In this document: positions 35,028-47,501 of the stretch, one piece after another
How positions within the stretch are numbered: the first letter of the stretch is position 1
Layout: the number at the start of each line of letters is the position of its first letter
Assembly: GCA_037576215.1 (NCBI GenBank)
Contig: JBANDB010000004.1
Span: forward strand, 992,001-1,056,000
Direction: 5' to 3'
Length of the DNA: 64,000 nucleotides
Source of the DNA: Armillaria gallica
Lineage: Eukaryota; Basidiomycota; Agaricomycetes; Agaricales; Physalacriaceae
Translations under genes and position numbers: made by a program
Notes under the pieces: generated by a model
What the model was told of the DNA's origin: nothing
Seen by the model: the letters and a program-made list of their open reading frames with translations, nothing else
Database searches by the model: none

Positions 35028-38000
35028 GGCAGATCTCGGCATCAAGTTCACATCACGACGTCATGACTGCCGCCTTGGACGTTTTCCCTACATTTTCCTT
35101 TCCCTGATTTCTCGTTCCTTCCGGGCAGCAGAGTGCTAGGGAAAAAAAGGACCACCTATTCGATTTGCTATAGTACAGTCAACCAGCAGCCGATGCCATT
35201 CTCCTGCCTCTATCCGTCCGCCCCAATCTCTATCGTGCCTGCCATGGCCCATGGTTCGTTGTCCGCTGCCATCTCTTCGACGTTATCTTGTGTTCATTTG
35301 TATCTCTCTATCAAGTATCAAATAGTGCTTCTACGCTGGCTGCTTTCATGGTTCTTTTTGCTGTGTATGAAGATTTTACATTGTAGGATCATTCCTTTTC
35401 ATGCAGAGAGTATTTTAATTCCTGGTCTTCGTGCTGAAAATATCTATCTCTAATGACATGCAGATTCTGAAGACGACCAACAAATCTCTTGTATCTCTTA
35501 CGCCGGCAGCCGTCATGCTCACACACACGTGCTATCAAGAGTTTCCCATGTATGCATGACGACGCACGATGGAAAACTCGAATTACGTTGCCGAATAGAT
35601 GACTGAGGGCCCCTTTTTGTTGTGATGAAATAGGTATGCCGCCCTCTCACAACCATTTCCGATGAACCTGACGAGCCCTGACCATTGTTTGGGTTGTCAG
35701 TCTTCAGAGAAGGCCTATCCTGTTGCCGTATGATTTCGATGGGATGGACAGAACGGGTTCTCCAATGACTTGGCGAAGAACCACTAGAATATTGGCTATC
35801 AATCTGATATTGACGGAGCCTTCAAACTCTGTGCAGCGGCGGCGCATATGAGGGCATCGTGGCGAGCTACGAAGGATTTGCGGAGGAGTCCTTAACACCG
35901 TAGCTCAGATGGCTGCAACCACATTCGTGGGTCTTTTTCTTTGGTCTTGTGCAGCACCAGCTCACAAGAGAGAACCAGGCCTGGATCGGGATCTACATGC
36001 GCACAGAGTGAACTGCATCCTTTCCTCTTTCAGTATTCATCGGCCCGTTAACATTCAACGTTATATTCAGTTGTCGAGCCTTACCTCTTTCTGGCTCCAC
36101 CTAATGTCGCCATGATGCACGCGGCCTGTCTTCACTCCATGCCCAATAGCAAAGGACAAGCGTCTTTCGGGAACTCTTCTCCATCTCGTGAACGGTTCTC
36201 GACCGCAATAACCATGCATCGGAGGAGTGTTTTCTGTGTTCCTTCTGCTTTGGCGTCGTTGTCATCTCTTTCAATCTCCTAGCTAGGATTTCAGCGTATG
36301 TTGCCAATTCTTATTCCGCGTTAGTGCATACTAAACGTTCCTTTACAGACACTCCTTCCTGCCACTTCTCGGTTCTGTCACTCCAGTAATACCTCTACTC
36401 TACGCTTCTACTCCGATGTGAATGGCTAGATGTCATTTCAGTGCCTGCTAAGACTCGAGTCGTTCATAGCATCAGGGGCCGTTAGAATATGCACACCTCT
36501 CCATTGTCATCTGCAGTGCGGAGAAGCAACTGCGGATCCGTCCTTGGATGTCGCGTGTTGGATATCATCATCAATCAGCACTATAGAATAATAGGTTGAG
36601 TTTTCAGCAAGCTTACATTGACTCCTATCTCCTCATCTGACGTAGACTTGATTGGATTTTTGTAGGATAATCCAATCACAGAATAATCACCACGTTCTAC
36701 ACATTCCATCCCGCATCGGAAATCTCCATCCAGTCCCATCTCTCGCCCTCAATCACCATGTCCCTGAGAACGGTAACCTTTGTATTGTGGATCGTCATGG
36801 TCAAATCTCCTACCAATGCCCACAATATGAACAGATGCTATCCTCAGTGCGTCTGTGCTCGAAGAAAGTCTTACCAATGACCACTCCCGTTCTCATCATC
36901 GATTTCCGTTTGCAATTATCACCGAGCCCACAGCAAATAGAATGCTCCTGTCAGAGCGCGCGTCATTACCTGCTAATAGACGCCTGGCCATAAATCACCC
37001 GACGGAGCTTCGCTGCAGGAGCATTCTGAAGAAGAATTGATTGATCGAGCACTCGGGGTAGATTACCAGGGTTCTGCACCGCGTAGACGCCGTGTAACGG
37101 CAGCTATTAATGATGTCATGAGATAGAGAATGAAGGACGAGTATGTGCTGGTGTTGCGGGATCATGCATCGGAAATAGTGGAATATGAACGATACTTGGA
37201 ACACTCACATTGAACGTCGCGAGATCCGCTAATAGAGGGAGCTTCAAACTCGTTGCGCCTAATCTCATCGAATCAAAGAATCACATTCAAAGGTCAGACA
37301 GAGCTGCCGAAAATATCTGTCTCTTTGATTTTGGCTTCGCCAGCATTCCGCTTTGCACTTTGTTCAAGAACTTCCTACTCGTCGATTTGGCTTACCCTGC
37401 TGCATTCCTTGCTGGATCCAAACGACCTCCATATGTTAATCTGGGCGACTTCATTAGTCGGTGTATATTAATGACAACCGTACGTCCAACTTTACTCCGT
37501 CTTTTGATTATATTAAGTTGATCCTCAGCGCTAGACTAGAAGATTTTACGTTCAGTCTGACAGATTCATAGGACGCCAACCCCAGAAGTCTCACTTAGCG
37601 CCCAACCGTTAGCACGCGCTTATTGATGAATCAATAGCTCTCAGTTCTTCCTAGGCTGAGGCTAGGCTTCTTGTAAAAGGTGTGCGACTCATTTACATTT
37701 CATCGTCTCGTAACCTCACTGGTAGTACGTACGTTCGTCCACACTAACGTATTCGCTGTTGCAGTGGATAATAATGTTTCTGTATCACAAGGTAACACAT
37801 CACTTCCTTCTGTCAATCATTTCCTGATAGACGCCAATATTAGGTATTCTGGTGCTGGTGCCAAAACAATTGCCATCGACGCTAAGCGCCCGAGTCCAAA
37901 AAGAGTCCGGAGTATTGCCTTTCGAACTCGTTAAGGGTCGAATATCGCCATACCAGGGGGACAAGATGCAAATGCGGGCCATATTGAGAGTAGAAGCGTG

Positions 38001-38402
38001 ATAGATAGCTGGCGCTTAGGCTTTGATGGAAGGTGCCCTTGGTTCGTTGTTTATTTTCCTCCTGTGAAGGGTGCAACTCATTGTTTACGCATTATCATAT
38101 CGTATCTCGCAAGTGAAACTCCGCCACTGAATGGTGGACGGGCACGCCAGGGCGTGATAAAAAAGTGCTGCATGCTGTTATAATAATCATCATCAGAATC
38201 CTCCCGATCGAATTGTTGAACGTGGATTATGCTATGCTGGTCGGAACAAAATTTATCAGCGTCTACTATTTTTTCACAGCTTTCGAAAACGATGTGTGGC
38301 GGTGTTACCCTATGATGGCATTCAGCGCCAGCATGATACAGCACTTACTGCTTTTGCTTCCCCCACCAGAACAAGGCTACCCGACTCTCTGCACGCGTCC
38401 CT
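35028..38402. repeat. U block, copy 1 (upstream flank of HET-like copy 2)
   Basis: This block matches 44176-49446 and 57316-60450. Shared, mostly broken minus-strand frames include 35898-35704 (NIRLIANILVVLRQV, with a conserved stop), a segment near 36575-36540 (LIDDDIQ), and 38344-38078 (starting MLYHAGAECHHRVTPPH). The last begins only 58 bp from the HET-like ATG on the other strand, so the two may share a promoter region. I do not recognise these proteins. The junction with the D block (AGATCTCGGCATCAAG) is continuous in the other copies. Confidence 0.75.
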
Positions 38403-40234
38403 ATGGAAACTACAGCTTTCACGGCTGTGACACAAAAGTTTCCTATGAATCGTCTTGAATGGTTCAAGCTTTATTCAAATGACATATTTCACTACATAGA
38501 TGATAAAAGAAGAGGTAAGCTGAACGAAATATGAACAGATAAGGAATTCTATACTTTTTCCTGAAAACATAGACAGATCGGGATTATGAGAGTCTGCCTG
38601 AGGTCACCATCTCCGCCTTTAATACCGAGGCTGGACAAGTAGAATCATCCATCTCAGTGCCGAACCAACACAGGTTTCAAGGTAGAAAGCCAGTAATACC
38701 ATCATCTCTCTCCGACACTCCATGCAGAGTCCTCGGTGTAGCGGGACTTTTAGCGATGCTCAACACCATCCTCAACACATCATATACACTCCACACGGCA
38801 TGGTTAGACTCACTTCTTGGGGCATTCACTACGAAGGACACGGATTTTGGAACTGCCTATGCCTATCTCCGCCGATTTTGGTACAGACATGATTTCACCG
38901 ATGTCGAAGACGAACTACGCGCACGTGAAGAAAGGGACCTGATGATGCGGGAAGATGTACTCGTGAATAACAGGATCATCAGCCAAGATGTGCCTCCGCG
39001 GCGTGTCTGGGACCTTTACAGTAATCGCGTGGTGCCATGGTGGGCCGCGCGCGGATGGCCATATGCAATATCACATGCGTGGGTAGAAGAGAAGGATCGC
39101 ATGGATGTGCTGACAACGATCAACGGATATGAATGGCCCGTGCCGATGCCGAAGGACACCAATCTCGATCTGATCCGTATCGAGATGCTGAACGCGGGCG
39201 CGGAGTATGCGTGGTTAGATTTGCTCTGCTTGAGACAGGAGCGCGGACGGCGGGAGGGTCTGCGTGCGGAGGAGTGGAAGGTGGACGTGCCTACCATCGG
39301 ATCGGTGTATAAGGAGATGGAGCGGGGGATGTACTACTTCAATGGACTGGGCCGGCCATTGCGCATGAAGATGAGAGACTTTGAGAGCGATCGGAGTTGG
39401 TTCAGACGTGCGTGGACACTGCAGGAGTTCAGTGATGACAGGATTATCGGTGGGGATATGGGCGATGACAATGCCATGGAAGAGGAGGTACGCACAGAGA
39501 TTGACAGGCGGCTACTAGCTCTGGACCACGTAGCTGAATTCCATGGCATCTGGGCCATATTGTCGCACATGCGGGATCGAGTGTGTACCAATCCCGTCGA
39601 TAGAATTGGGGGGTTGGTGTATCTCCTGGCTGGGGGGGCGGTCGCAATACCAGCTTACCATGAGATGCAATCCATGGAGGAAGCGTGGACAGCATTGGTG
39701 GATGTGTTGAACACAACCGATCGGGCCACTTTGTTCTTTACATATCCCAGACCTGGGAACAGAAACAAAGTTTGGAGACCATCATGGAGCCAGGTCATGA
39801 ATGACGTCGAGGATCTGCCATCAATCCCTGGTTACTTTCAATCTGACGTTCAACGCACAGAGGATACATATTCCGACTGGGTTGAGGAAGTCTCTATCGA
39901 ATCGGGCTATGTGCAGGGATTGGCCGAAGGATCACATGATGGGAAACATCGACAGGGATCGCTCGTTGTCACAGATGATACTGGAACAAGGCACACGTTC
40001 AAAATTATAGCGCACCACCAATATCAAATACCTGATGGTCCGTACGCACTCCTGGGTAGTAGCCCATATACCAAATTTTATCGTGTTCTCGTTGGCCAAT
40101 GCTGGGTAGTCGGGCGAAGGTTGCCAGAGCGGAAGTTTGAGAAGGTGTCGGTGTTTCAGATTGCTGACAAAGAAGAAGTGAAGAGACTGGATGACCTGGA
40201 GATTGCTATGAAGGAAAAGTTCTTTCTTGTTTGA
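38403..40234 (+). CDS. HET-like protein, copy 2
   Basis: Exons 38403-38514 and 38577-40234 are joined through a split GAT codon (G|GTAAGC...ACAG|AT), giving 589 residues. The start METTAF is shared with copy 3. Family blocks are PVIPSSLSDTP (about residues 76-86), FGTAYAYLRRFWY, then the HET-like core ISHAWV (202-207), AWLDLLCLRQ (249-258) and SWFRRAWTLQE (311-321), followed by a C-terminal block ending KVSVFQIADKEEVKRLDDL. No stop or frameshift interrupts it. It resembles copy 3 very closely along its whole length and copy 1 less. The function is inferred from the HET domain family (non-self recognition leading to cell death); experimental roles in mushrooms are not established. Confidence 0.85.
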
Positions 40235-43200
40235 CCTGCGCATACCTTTGTGGCAATTTTTACTAGTATGGACTCGGATCGAATTATATTAAAAAACCAC
40301 AGTCTTGTTGCATCGGCTTAGCCAATTTCCTTGGTAGTACAAGAAGTACTACGGTAGAACAGATGTGATGCGTGAAGAATCAAGAGTTGATGTAGGACAG
40401 CCTAAAGAAATGTAATGTGTGTTGTCGGAAAAAGCAGCAGAGACAGCATCAGGACCGATCTGGATATTGCTGACCCCATTATTGTTCTTCCCGATCATTG
40501 ACCACGGTTCGTTGTTTGTTGACTGCCCTCCTCAAAGGCTCTTTCCTATTGATATTGTGTTTTCTTTCTGAAGGTATATCAAATAAATTATGCTTTATCC
40601 GCCATGGATTCCCGTGGTTTTTTCTCATTTGGACTAACACTTCGGTGCATGCAAGTCCTACTTTCTTTCATGGACGGATGTACATGGCACTTTTTCGATT
40701 GCAGGCCTTGATTTCAAGATACACCAGCTCTAAGGACGTCCAATACGTACAGAACCCACGTACATTTTGCCATTGACTTCATATCTACAGTCTTAAACAC
40801 CAATCTCAAACCAAGTTCGCCTTCAAGCTCATGGAAGATACTGTGTATACGTGCAGTCTGTTTTATAAGCAGGCTAGAACACAGTTTCGAGGTGTCTATA
40901 AGACGCCTATCTCCGGAGGGAGGCGATCTCGACGCTGTTTGTGCAGAGATTTGCCATCGGCTTTTTGAATGTCCTTCTATTTTTAAGTTTTTCTTGCGGA
41001 GAACAAAAAGGTTCAACCCGATGGGAATGAGATGTTCTCTACGTATATGGATCATGCTAGGCTGTAGCATGGTAGTAGGAAGGAAGGTAACCGTCTTGTT
41101 TGCAGGCGAGTCGTACCACCCCGACGTTGCCGTTCCTTCCTATTTTTGGTCTGCGAAGAGGAACGGACCCTATCCCCCGGACCTTCTTTCTCCCAATATG
41201 TCTTTGCGAGAGGATCGGTATATGCGGGTGTCGACGAGCGCACTGATGAGATTTATAAGTGTCTAGGGACGCTGCGAGGATTTGGCATGTCCCAAGCTTT
41301 CTGAGTTCTGATCGTTTAAGTTGTAAATCACACCTAGTAGTAGCCATTGTGAGTATCATCGTTTATTTAACTGACACTGTCCGTATTGGGTTTCCAGGTA
41401 TTCTCTCTATTCAGTTTCTCTGACATGGTATCAAGAAGACGCGAGACCATGCAGCATTCTCATCGCTGAATCCTCGTACTTACCTCAAACCAGTGAATAT
41501 TTTATTTCTGGTACTGAGGCTTTCCAAATCTCGATTGACTTGCACATTAATCACACGAGTCGTACTTCTGAAAATCAATCCGGTTTGTGAGAAATTAATT
41601 CCTAGCTCTGAATTCCCATGTTACACACTGAGATGCTATCTTTGCTCCGAGTGAATAGACGTCCGTTGCTTCATCCGCTACTCAATCTTCCGAAAGTATA
41701 AACGGCCTCACGTACACGTGTACAAGATGCCAACGCCTTCGGAAATGCACCTGTCCCTGAAAAATAGCGTCTCCGCTTCTTGGGAATCTAGATGGTTCCT
41801 TCAGCAACAGCTTAAAAAACAGTTGAGCAAAAACATACCGTTGAATTATAGGATGGTTTTTCGCTATGCTCAATCCTTGAAGAACAGATCTAAGTTTATC
41901 TATCGACCATTACTCGGAACCTGCGCGAAGAAGATGAGTACACATCATGGCAACGCGGAACTGCCGACGTACCCCCTAGCGCTAAAGCATATCAGAGTTA
42001 GGTGGCCTCTGCTACTTGCTTAGGATTTGAGGATGAAACGGCGATAATACAAAATAGCAGTAAGCGCCCGAAAGGCTCCGTGAGGGAGTGATAAGATGAC
42101 TAGTCGCTATGAAGCTTGAGATCTATCTATTTCCAGGCGAATAACGAGGACGTACCTTCCTGCTGTGAATCACCTCGTTATATGCGCTGAATTGTTCCCA
42201 TCTATCAGTGAGAAAAGACGTCGTGCATAATGTACGTGCCCTTGTTGGCAAACTGTGATGGATCCATCTTTGTTTGAGGCGCATCAGTATATTAGTCCAT
42301 AAAACGATCACATATACTGACTCTAAATGGACGCACAAATGTGACTATATCCGGGCGATGTATATCGTCGGTCAGCAAGACGAAGAGGTCTATGAAGAAG
42401 TCAGTCGAGAGAAGAGATTTATCTAAAGGAACGTATGCGAGCAGTAATTTCTCATTGAGATCTTGGTACATAGAGATTGCTTGCGCCTTCTCTCACCCAG
42501 GGTAGCGACCCACCACAATGGTAAAGACAATGATCTTGTCTGAGAAGCGTGTATCACTCGACGCTGAGTAGATGAGTTCAATGAGATTAGCAAATAACGA
42601 TGAAGGATAACTCACGAATCTCCGTTTGGCCATCTCCGTATCATGTCAACAATACGGCACAGGAACCTCCCTCCTACCCCACGGCGGCCATCTCAAACTG
42701 GCGTTCGTGGCTCGCATTCACTGTAATGGAGATACCGAACTTCCAGAAAATAGTCAAAGCTAAGGTCGTAGATATCAGGAAGAGAAAGCATGAGGTCTAA
42801 TCAAGCACCCAACTATTATTTTGTCTTCCACCGCTCTTGGCGGCGCAAAGTGGTGGATCAATAGGAGAACTGTATTTGAAGATTTCAAGGGGCTGGTCCC
42901 GATGCTAACAAAATCACTCACCTGCTTGGATCCGGCGAATGCTCCAAGAGGATCGAAAGGTTGATCAGTCTAGATCATCTCTCATCGATTCGCCTTCCTA
43001 TCTTGTTGGCATAACCCTGAGGTGGGAAGCGCGTAGTACTCCCAATGTTATTTTAGCAGTACATGGTTGAGAGGCCGTTGCCACCACGATCGTCACCCTA
43101 GGGAAGTGCCTAGGCGCAGCTGAACCAAGAGACATAATATGAAATGACTTCACCGCACCCTGCGACAGTACGAGGAAAGTTGAGCGGGATGGACGGAGAG

Positions 43201-44175
43201 CGGTTTGAGATTTTGCAACGTTGGCAAATTTTGACACGCGACGACGGGTGTATTTGCTAAAGGCGGGAGACAGGGTCCAAAATAAATAGGGGGAGTCTTC
43301 GTGCCCAGGTTATGACAAAGGAGATTAAGTAGGAACGAAGTGTACGCACCATAGACCCGATATCATAACCCTCCTGCCCGTAACGTTGCGTGCAAGGAAG
43401 ATATGCCCATCGCGGAGTCCTAGAAACATGCCTTCGAACTACGGTAAAGCTGCTGTTTTGATATCAAGGGGAGCAAATGTGCATAACTGAGGGAATACAC
43501 GAATAGTACACACCTGCCAGATACCTCGCAGTGACGACGATAGACTCAATTTAACGGTAACCGGTTCCAGAGTTCGTAGAGCAACGCCCTCCCCCACGAC
43601 AAGCTTGAGGTCTGCATTATTCTTGTTCGCAGACGTCAGTCTGTATTGAGGACCGAAACAATGCAATCCAGTGGGAATTTTCGTTAAGAAATTGATTGTT
43701 CTGGTACATACGGTCAGCTAACAGCTTCGAGCTAGCGGTGCACGGACCTGCTTCTCGATGGGCAGACTCAGGTAGACGAAAATTGGCCGAATCAAAGGCG
43801 ACTACGCGCTGGTGTTTGGTCTTGATGGGTCCCTCGAAGGCGATATTGCAGCTGCTGGACATCCTGCTAAGCAGCTTTGCGGAAAGACGGTAAACAGAAG
43901 AAGTGTGACTGACAAAGCTTCGTACGCACCACACTTTCCCCTTGGCTAAAAGTCCGGTTCCGATGATAACCCTCTCCACAGAGTCATCGCTTGTCGACGT
44001 CCCAGGTTGGAGTGAGAAACTACGCGTTTGAAAGACAAGGTCGGCGAAAGAGACTTTGTTCGAAGCCCGTGACAGTCGTACAGATGTAGTTTCTTTCGTG
44101 CTTGGCCGATCATAACGGGCAGAAACTCGAGGATAGTAGGTGGTCATGGACGTCCAGCGGAGGGGCTACTTCGGC
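40235..44175. repeat. D block, copy 2
   Basis: This block aligns along its whole length with 51276-55294. Just after the HET gene both copies share a plus-strand frame (40892-41266 here, 51936-52310 there; 124 codons, containing FAGESYHPDVAVPSYFW) that may be a small gene of unknown function. A stretch of about 145 bp (41094-41238) is identical by eye to 52138-52282. The far end joins the next U block directly, which makes this the empty-site reference for the 8.3-kb insertion. Confidence 0.8.
42292..44147 (-). pseudogene. D-block gene, copy 2: unknown protein, decayed
   Basis: ATG 44147 opens a 176-codon frame (starts MTTYYPRVSARYD, contains VFQTRSFSLQPGTSTSDD and EGPIKTK) to 43617. The continuation (SLSSSLRGIWQ to an intron at about 43515, AALP near 43440, HFPRVTIVVATASQPC near 43110) lies in other frames. 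A final block near 42640-42295 (FANLIELIYSASSDTRFSDK, LLLAYVPLDKSLLSTDFF) ends at a TAA at 42292-42294. An in-frame TAG-like break lies in the last block. The gene faces the HET-like gene. The family is unrecognised. Confidence 0.5.
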
Positions 44176-46167
44176 AGATCTCGGCATCAAGTTTGCGTCA
44201 TGACGTCATGACTACCGTCTAGGACGTTTTTCTTTCTCCGATTTCTCTTATTCTTTCCGGCGGCACAGTGCTCGGGAAAAACAGAGGACCTATGCGATTT
44301 GCCATAGAATAATCGATTGTCCGCCAGCCGATGCCATTCTCCTGCCTCCATCCGCCCGTGCCAATCTCTATCACGCGGTTCACAGTTCTTCGTCCACTGC
44401 CATCTCGTGGATTTTATCTTGTGTTCATTCGTATCCCTGAATCTTGTCTCAAATATTGCTTCTACGCTCGTTGCTCTCATGGTCCTTTTCGATGTGTACG
44501 AATATTTTGAATTATAGGATCGTTCTTTTTCGTGGATAGATGTATGTGGAGACTATTTTAATTCCCGGTCTTCATACTGAAAACATACATCTCTCAGGAT
44601 ATAAAAACTTCGAAGACAGTCAGCGCGCTGTTCATGTCTCTTACGCTCGTAGTCTCCATGTCTCGCACATGTGTGCTACGAAATATTTCCCAGATATGCG
44701 CGATGACGACTAACAATGGAAAACCTAATTCGGTCGCCGAACAGATGACAGAGGGCCCGTCGTTATTGTGATAAAATAGGTATACTGCCCTCTTTTAATG
44801 ATTTCTGATAAACCTGACGAGCGCCGACCATTCTTTGTTTATACAATCTTCAGAGCAGGCTTATCCTGTTGTCGCATGACTTCAGCGAGCTGGACCGAAT
44901 GGTTTCCCTATCGACTTGGCCAGTAACCAGTAAAATACTGGCTATTGATCGGGTCCCAACGAGCGCTTCAAACTGTGGGCCGCGACTCCGCGTATGAGAG
45001 CGTCTTGCGGAGCTACGAATGACTTGAAGAGAAGTCCTTAACACTGTTGCTCAGATGACTTCCACTTCATTCATGAGTGTCTTTCATTTTTCTTCTCCAG
45101 CACCAGCTCACAAGCGAACAAAGACGTTCCTCGGGATGGGAAGAGGTCCCATTTGACTTCTAGGTCTACATGCGCGTAGTAAACTGCGTCCTTTCTTCTT
45201 TTGCTATTTATAGAGCGCTCAAAATTCAACACGACGTTGTGTCGTTGCGCCCTGACCATTTTAGGAAGTAAACTACCATCAGCACGATGTACACGGCCTG
45301 ACCGAATCAGCCAATTCTCTTCACTCTATGCCTACTGCAAAGGACAAGAATCTTCCGAATACCCTTTTCCGTCTCGTGAACTGTTCTCCGCCTCTATGAA
45401 CGCGCAATGATGGAGGCCATTCTCTGTGCCCTGTGCTTTGGTTTCGTTGTCAGCTCATTCAATCGCCTGATTTTTATATCAGGCTTTCAGTGTATGTTGC
45501 TGATTCCTATTCCGATTTCATGCGTACTAAACCCTCCTCTACAGACCCCCTTTCCTACCCTTTGTCAGCTTTGTTAATTCAACCACGAATTTACTCTACC
45601 CATCCACTTCGATGTGAATGGATGGATGTCATTTGAGTGCACACTGAGCCTTGAGTCATTCGTCGGACGACGGCGCCATCAGTATATACATCTCCACCCC
45701 TTCTCTCGTCTAATCTGCAGTGTTGACAAATGACTGGGCACTCCATACTTCAACGTCGCGTCTCCGATATTATCGTCAATCAGAGTGATGTAGAAGGGGT
45801 GCAAGTCGCTCGAAGTCGCAGGAAGCAGCAGGATTGCACCCGTGTATTTTCCATTCAGAAGCTTCACTAAACACCCTTTTTCGCTGAATCTGTATTTGGC
45901 CTAGGTTCGTCACTCATTTCGTCCTCTTATGCTTTCCGAGAAATGTCAACTCAATTTCTATTTCTCAATAGGAAGACGCAGCGCGTGCACCGACTTAATA
46001 TGAGAAATTCATATGCTGTTCTGCGGGACTTCGGAAAAAGAAGATCGATGCTGCTACGCGAAGGTAATACTCTATGTGTTAAACTGTTCTTTCATCTTAC
46101 TCAAAACATGCTACTCAGGAGGGTTTATAAAACGACCGATACATGTATTCTCATGGGTCCTATACCG

Positions 46168-46176
46168 CTCCCTGAG
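46168..46176. repeat. 9-bp target site duplication, left (CTCCCTGAG)
   Basis: It directly precedes GGGC at 46177. The right copy at 47493-47501 is CTCCCTTAG, with one mismatch. Confidence 0.65.
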
Positions 46177-47492
46177 GGGCCGGGAGAATTTCGCGTTTGC
46201 GTGATGCGTTTTTGCGTTTTGGTGCGTTTTGTGCGTTCGGGTAGTATGCGTTTGGTGCGTTTTGGTGCGTTCGGGATTAGACCATTATCACCATTAACCT
46301 CCTATAAAGGCATCACTGGCTATCCACAATCATGTATCTGTATTGTAACTCACATTATAAGTAAAACTGACGCTTGTGGCGTGTATCCGTACCTTAGAGA
46401 ATGCTCTGTATGTCATGCTGTAAGACACAATCAATGATTAAGTCAGAACGCACCTCGCATATCAACTAAAACTTGAACGCACATCTCGCAGGTCTTCACA
46501 CATGCGTTGGGAAATGAAACGCATGTGTTATTGGATACAACGCATGTGTTAGGACAAAAACGCATGCGTTCTATTTTGAACGCATCCACGCATGTGACTG
46601 TGACACATTTGTGACAGGTGCGTTTTAGGTGCGTAAAGTGTGTTCAACCAAAGTTCAACCCCACATCGTGTTCCTCAGCACTTTTTTCTTAGCAAACAGC
46701 ATTTGATACTGTCTCATAACGTCAGAATACCCATAAAAATGTTCGATTAAGCAGGAACATCTTCACTGTTCTCAAATTTAAGTATTCATACTTCAAAATG
46801 TTCAAGAACTTTCAAGAACAATCCGATCTCGACTTGGACATGGATAGTCGGCCGCTAAGCAGTGAAGAGACTACTCAGACATTCAGAGTCAATTTGAGGT
46901 TCAATTTAGTGCATAATTATACTAATGATACATATATATTTCTAACAGCAGCGCTCTAAGTTCCCTTTTTTCGAGAGTGCTTGGCTGGTCGTCCACTTGG
47001 TTTTGAACTATCACCCTGTACCAAGGTCTTTGCGGTCTTAGGCTCCGATATTGCCTTACGCTTTCTGGATATCATCCGTGGCTTAGGTAAAGGCCGACAC
47101 AAGGCCGACATGCTTGCTTTTTCGCATTTTCTTCTTCTCTTGCTCGTAACCATTATTGTTGTTCATATTCATCGAAATCTCACCCAGGCTGTTCAATTTC
47201 AACAAATGCGAGCACTCCGTATCACTGTAAATCAGTTAGAAGCCTACCTCAAGTCCGGCTTCTGTACCTTCTCGTACACCATAGGCTGTGACCATGCACA
47301 TAAACCGAAATGACAAGAAACGCGAAAACGCACGTCTGTCACGCATGCACACGCATCAAACGAATCAACGCATCAACGCAAACGCACGTACAATAACGCA
47401 CACGCAAACACATTAACGCAAACGCACGTGGATATAACGCAAACGCACTGAACGCACGAACGCATCACGCAAACGCGAAATTCACCATGCCC
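46177..47492. mobile_element. 1.3-kb non-autonomous Mutator-like element
   Basis: The ends are GGGCCGGGAGAATTTCGCG and, read inward from 47492, GGGCATGGTGAATTTCGCG. Both are followed by a long run of GCGTTTGCGTGATGCG-like words, giving inverted repeats of over 100 bp. It is flanked by a 9-bp near-perfect duplication. The interior holds GCGTT-rich DNA at 46440-46640 and a small open frame with a membrane-like segment (46981-47313, 110 codons), but no transposase. The shared termini tie it to the elements at 26699, 55295 and 60451. Confidence 0.75.
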
Positions 47493-47501
47493 CTCCCTTA
47501 G
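47493..47501. repeat. 9-bp target site duplication, right (CTCCCTTAG)
   Basis: It follows the GCCC end at 47492 and differs from the left copy at one base. Confidence 0.65.
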
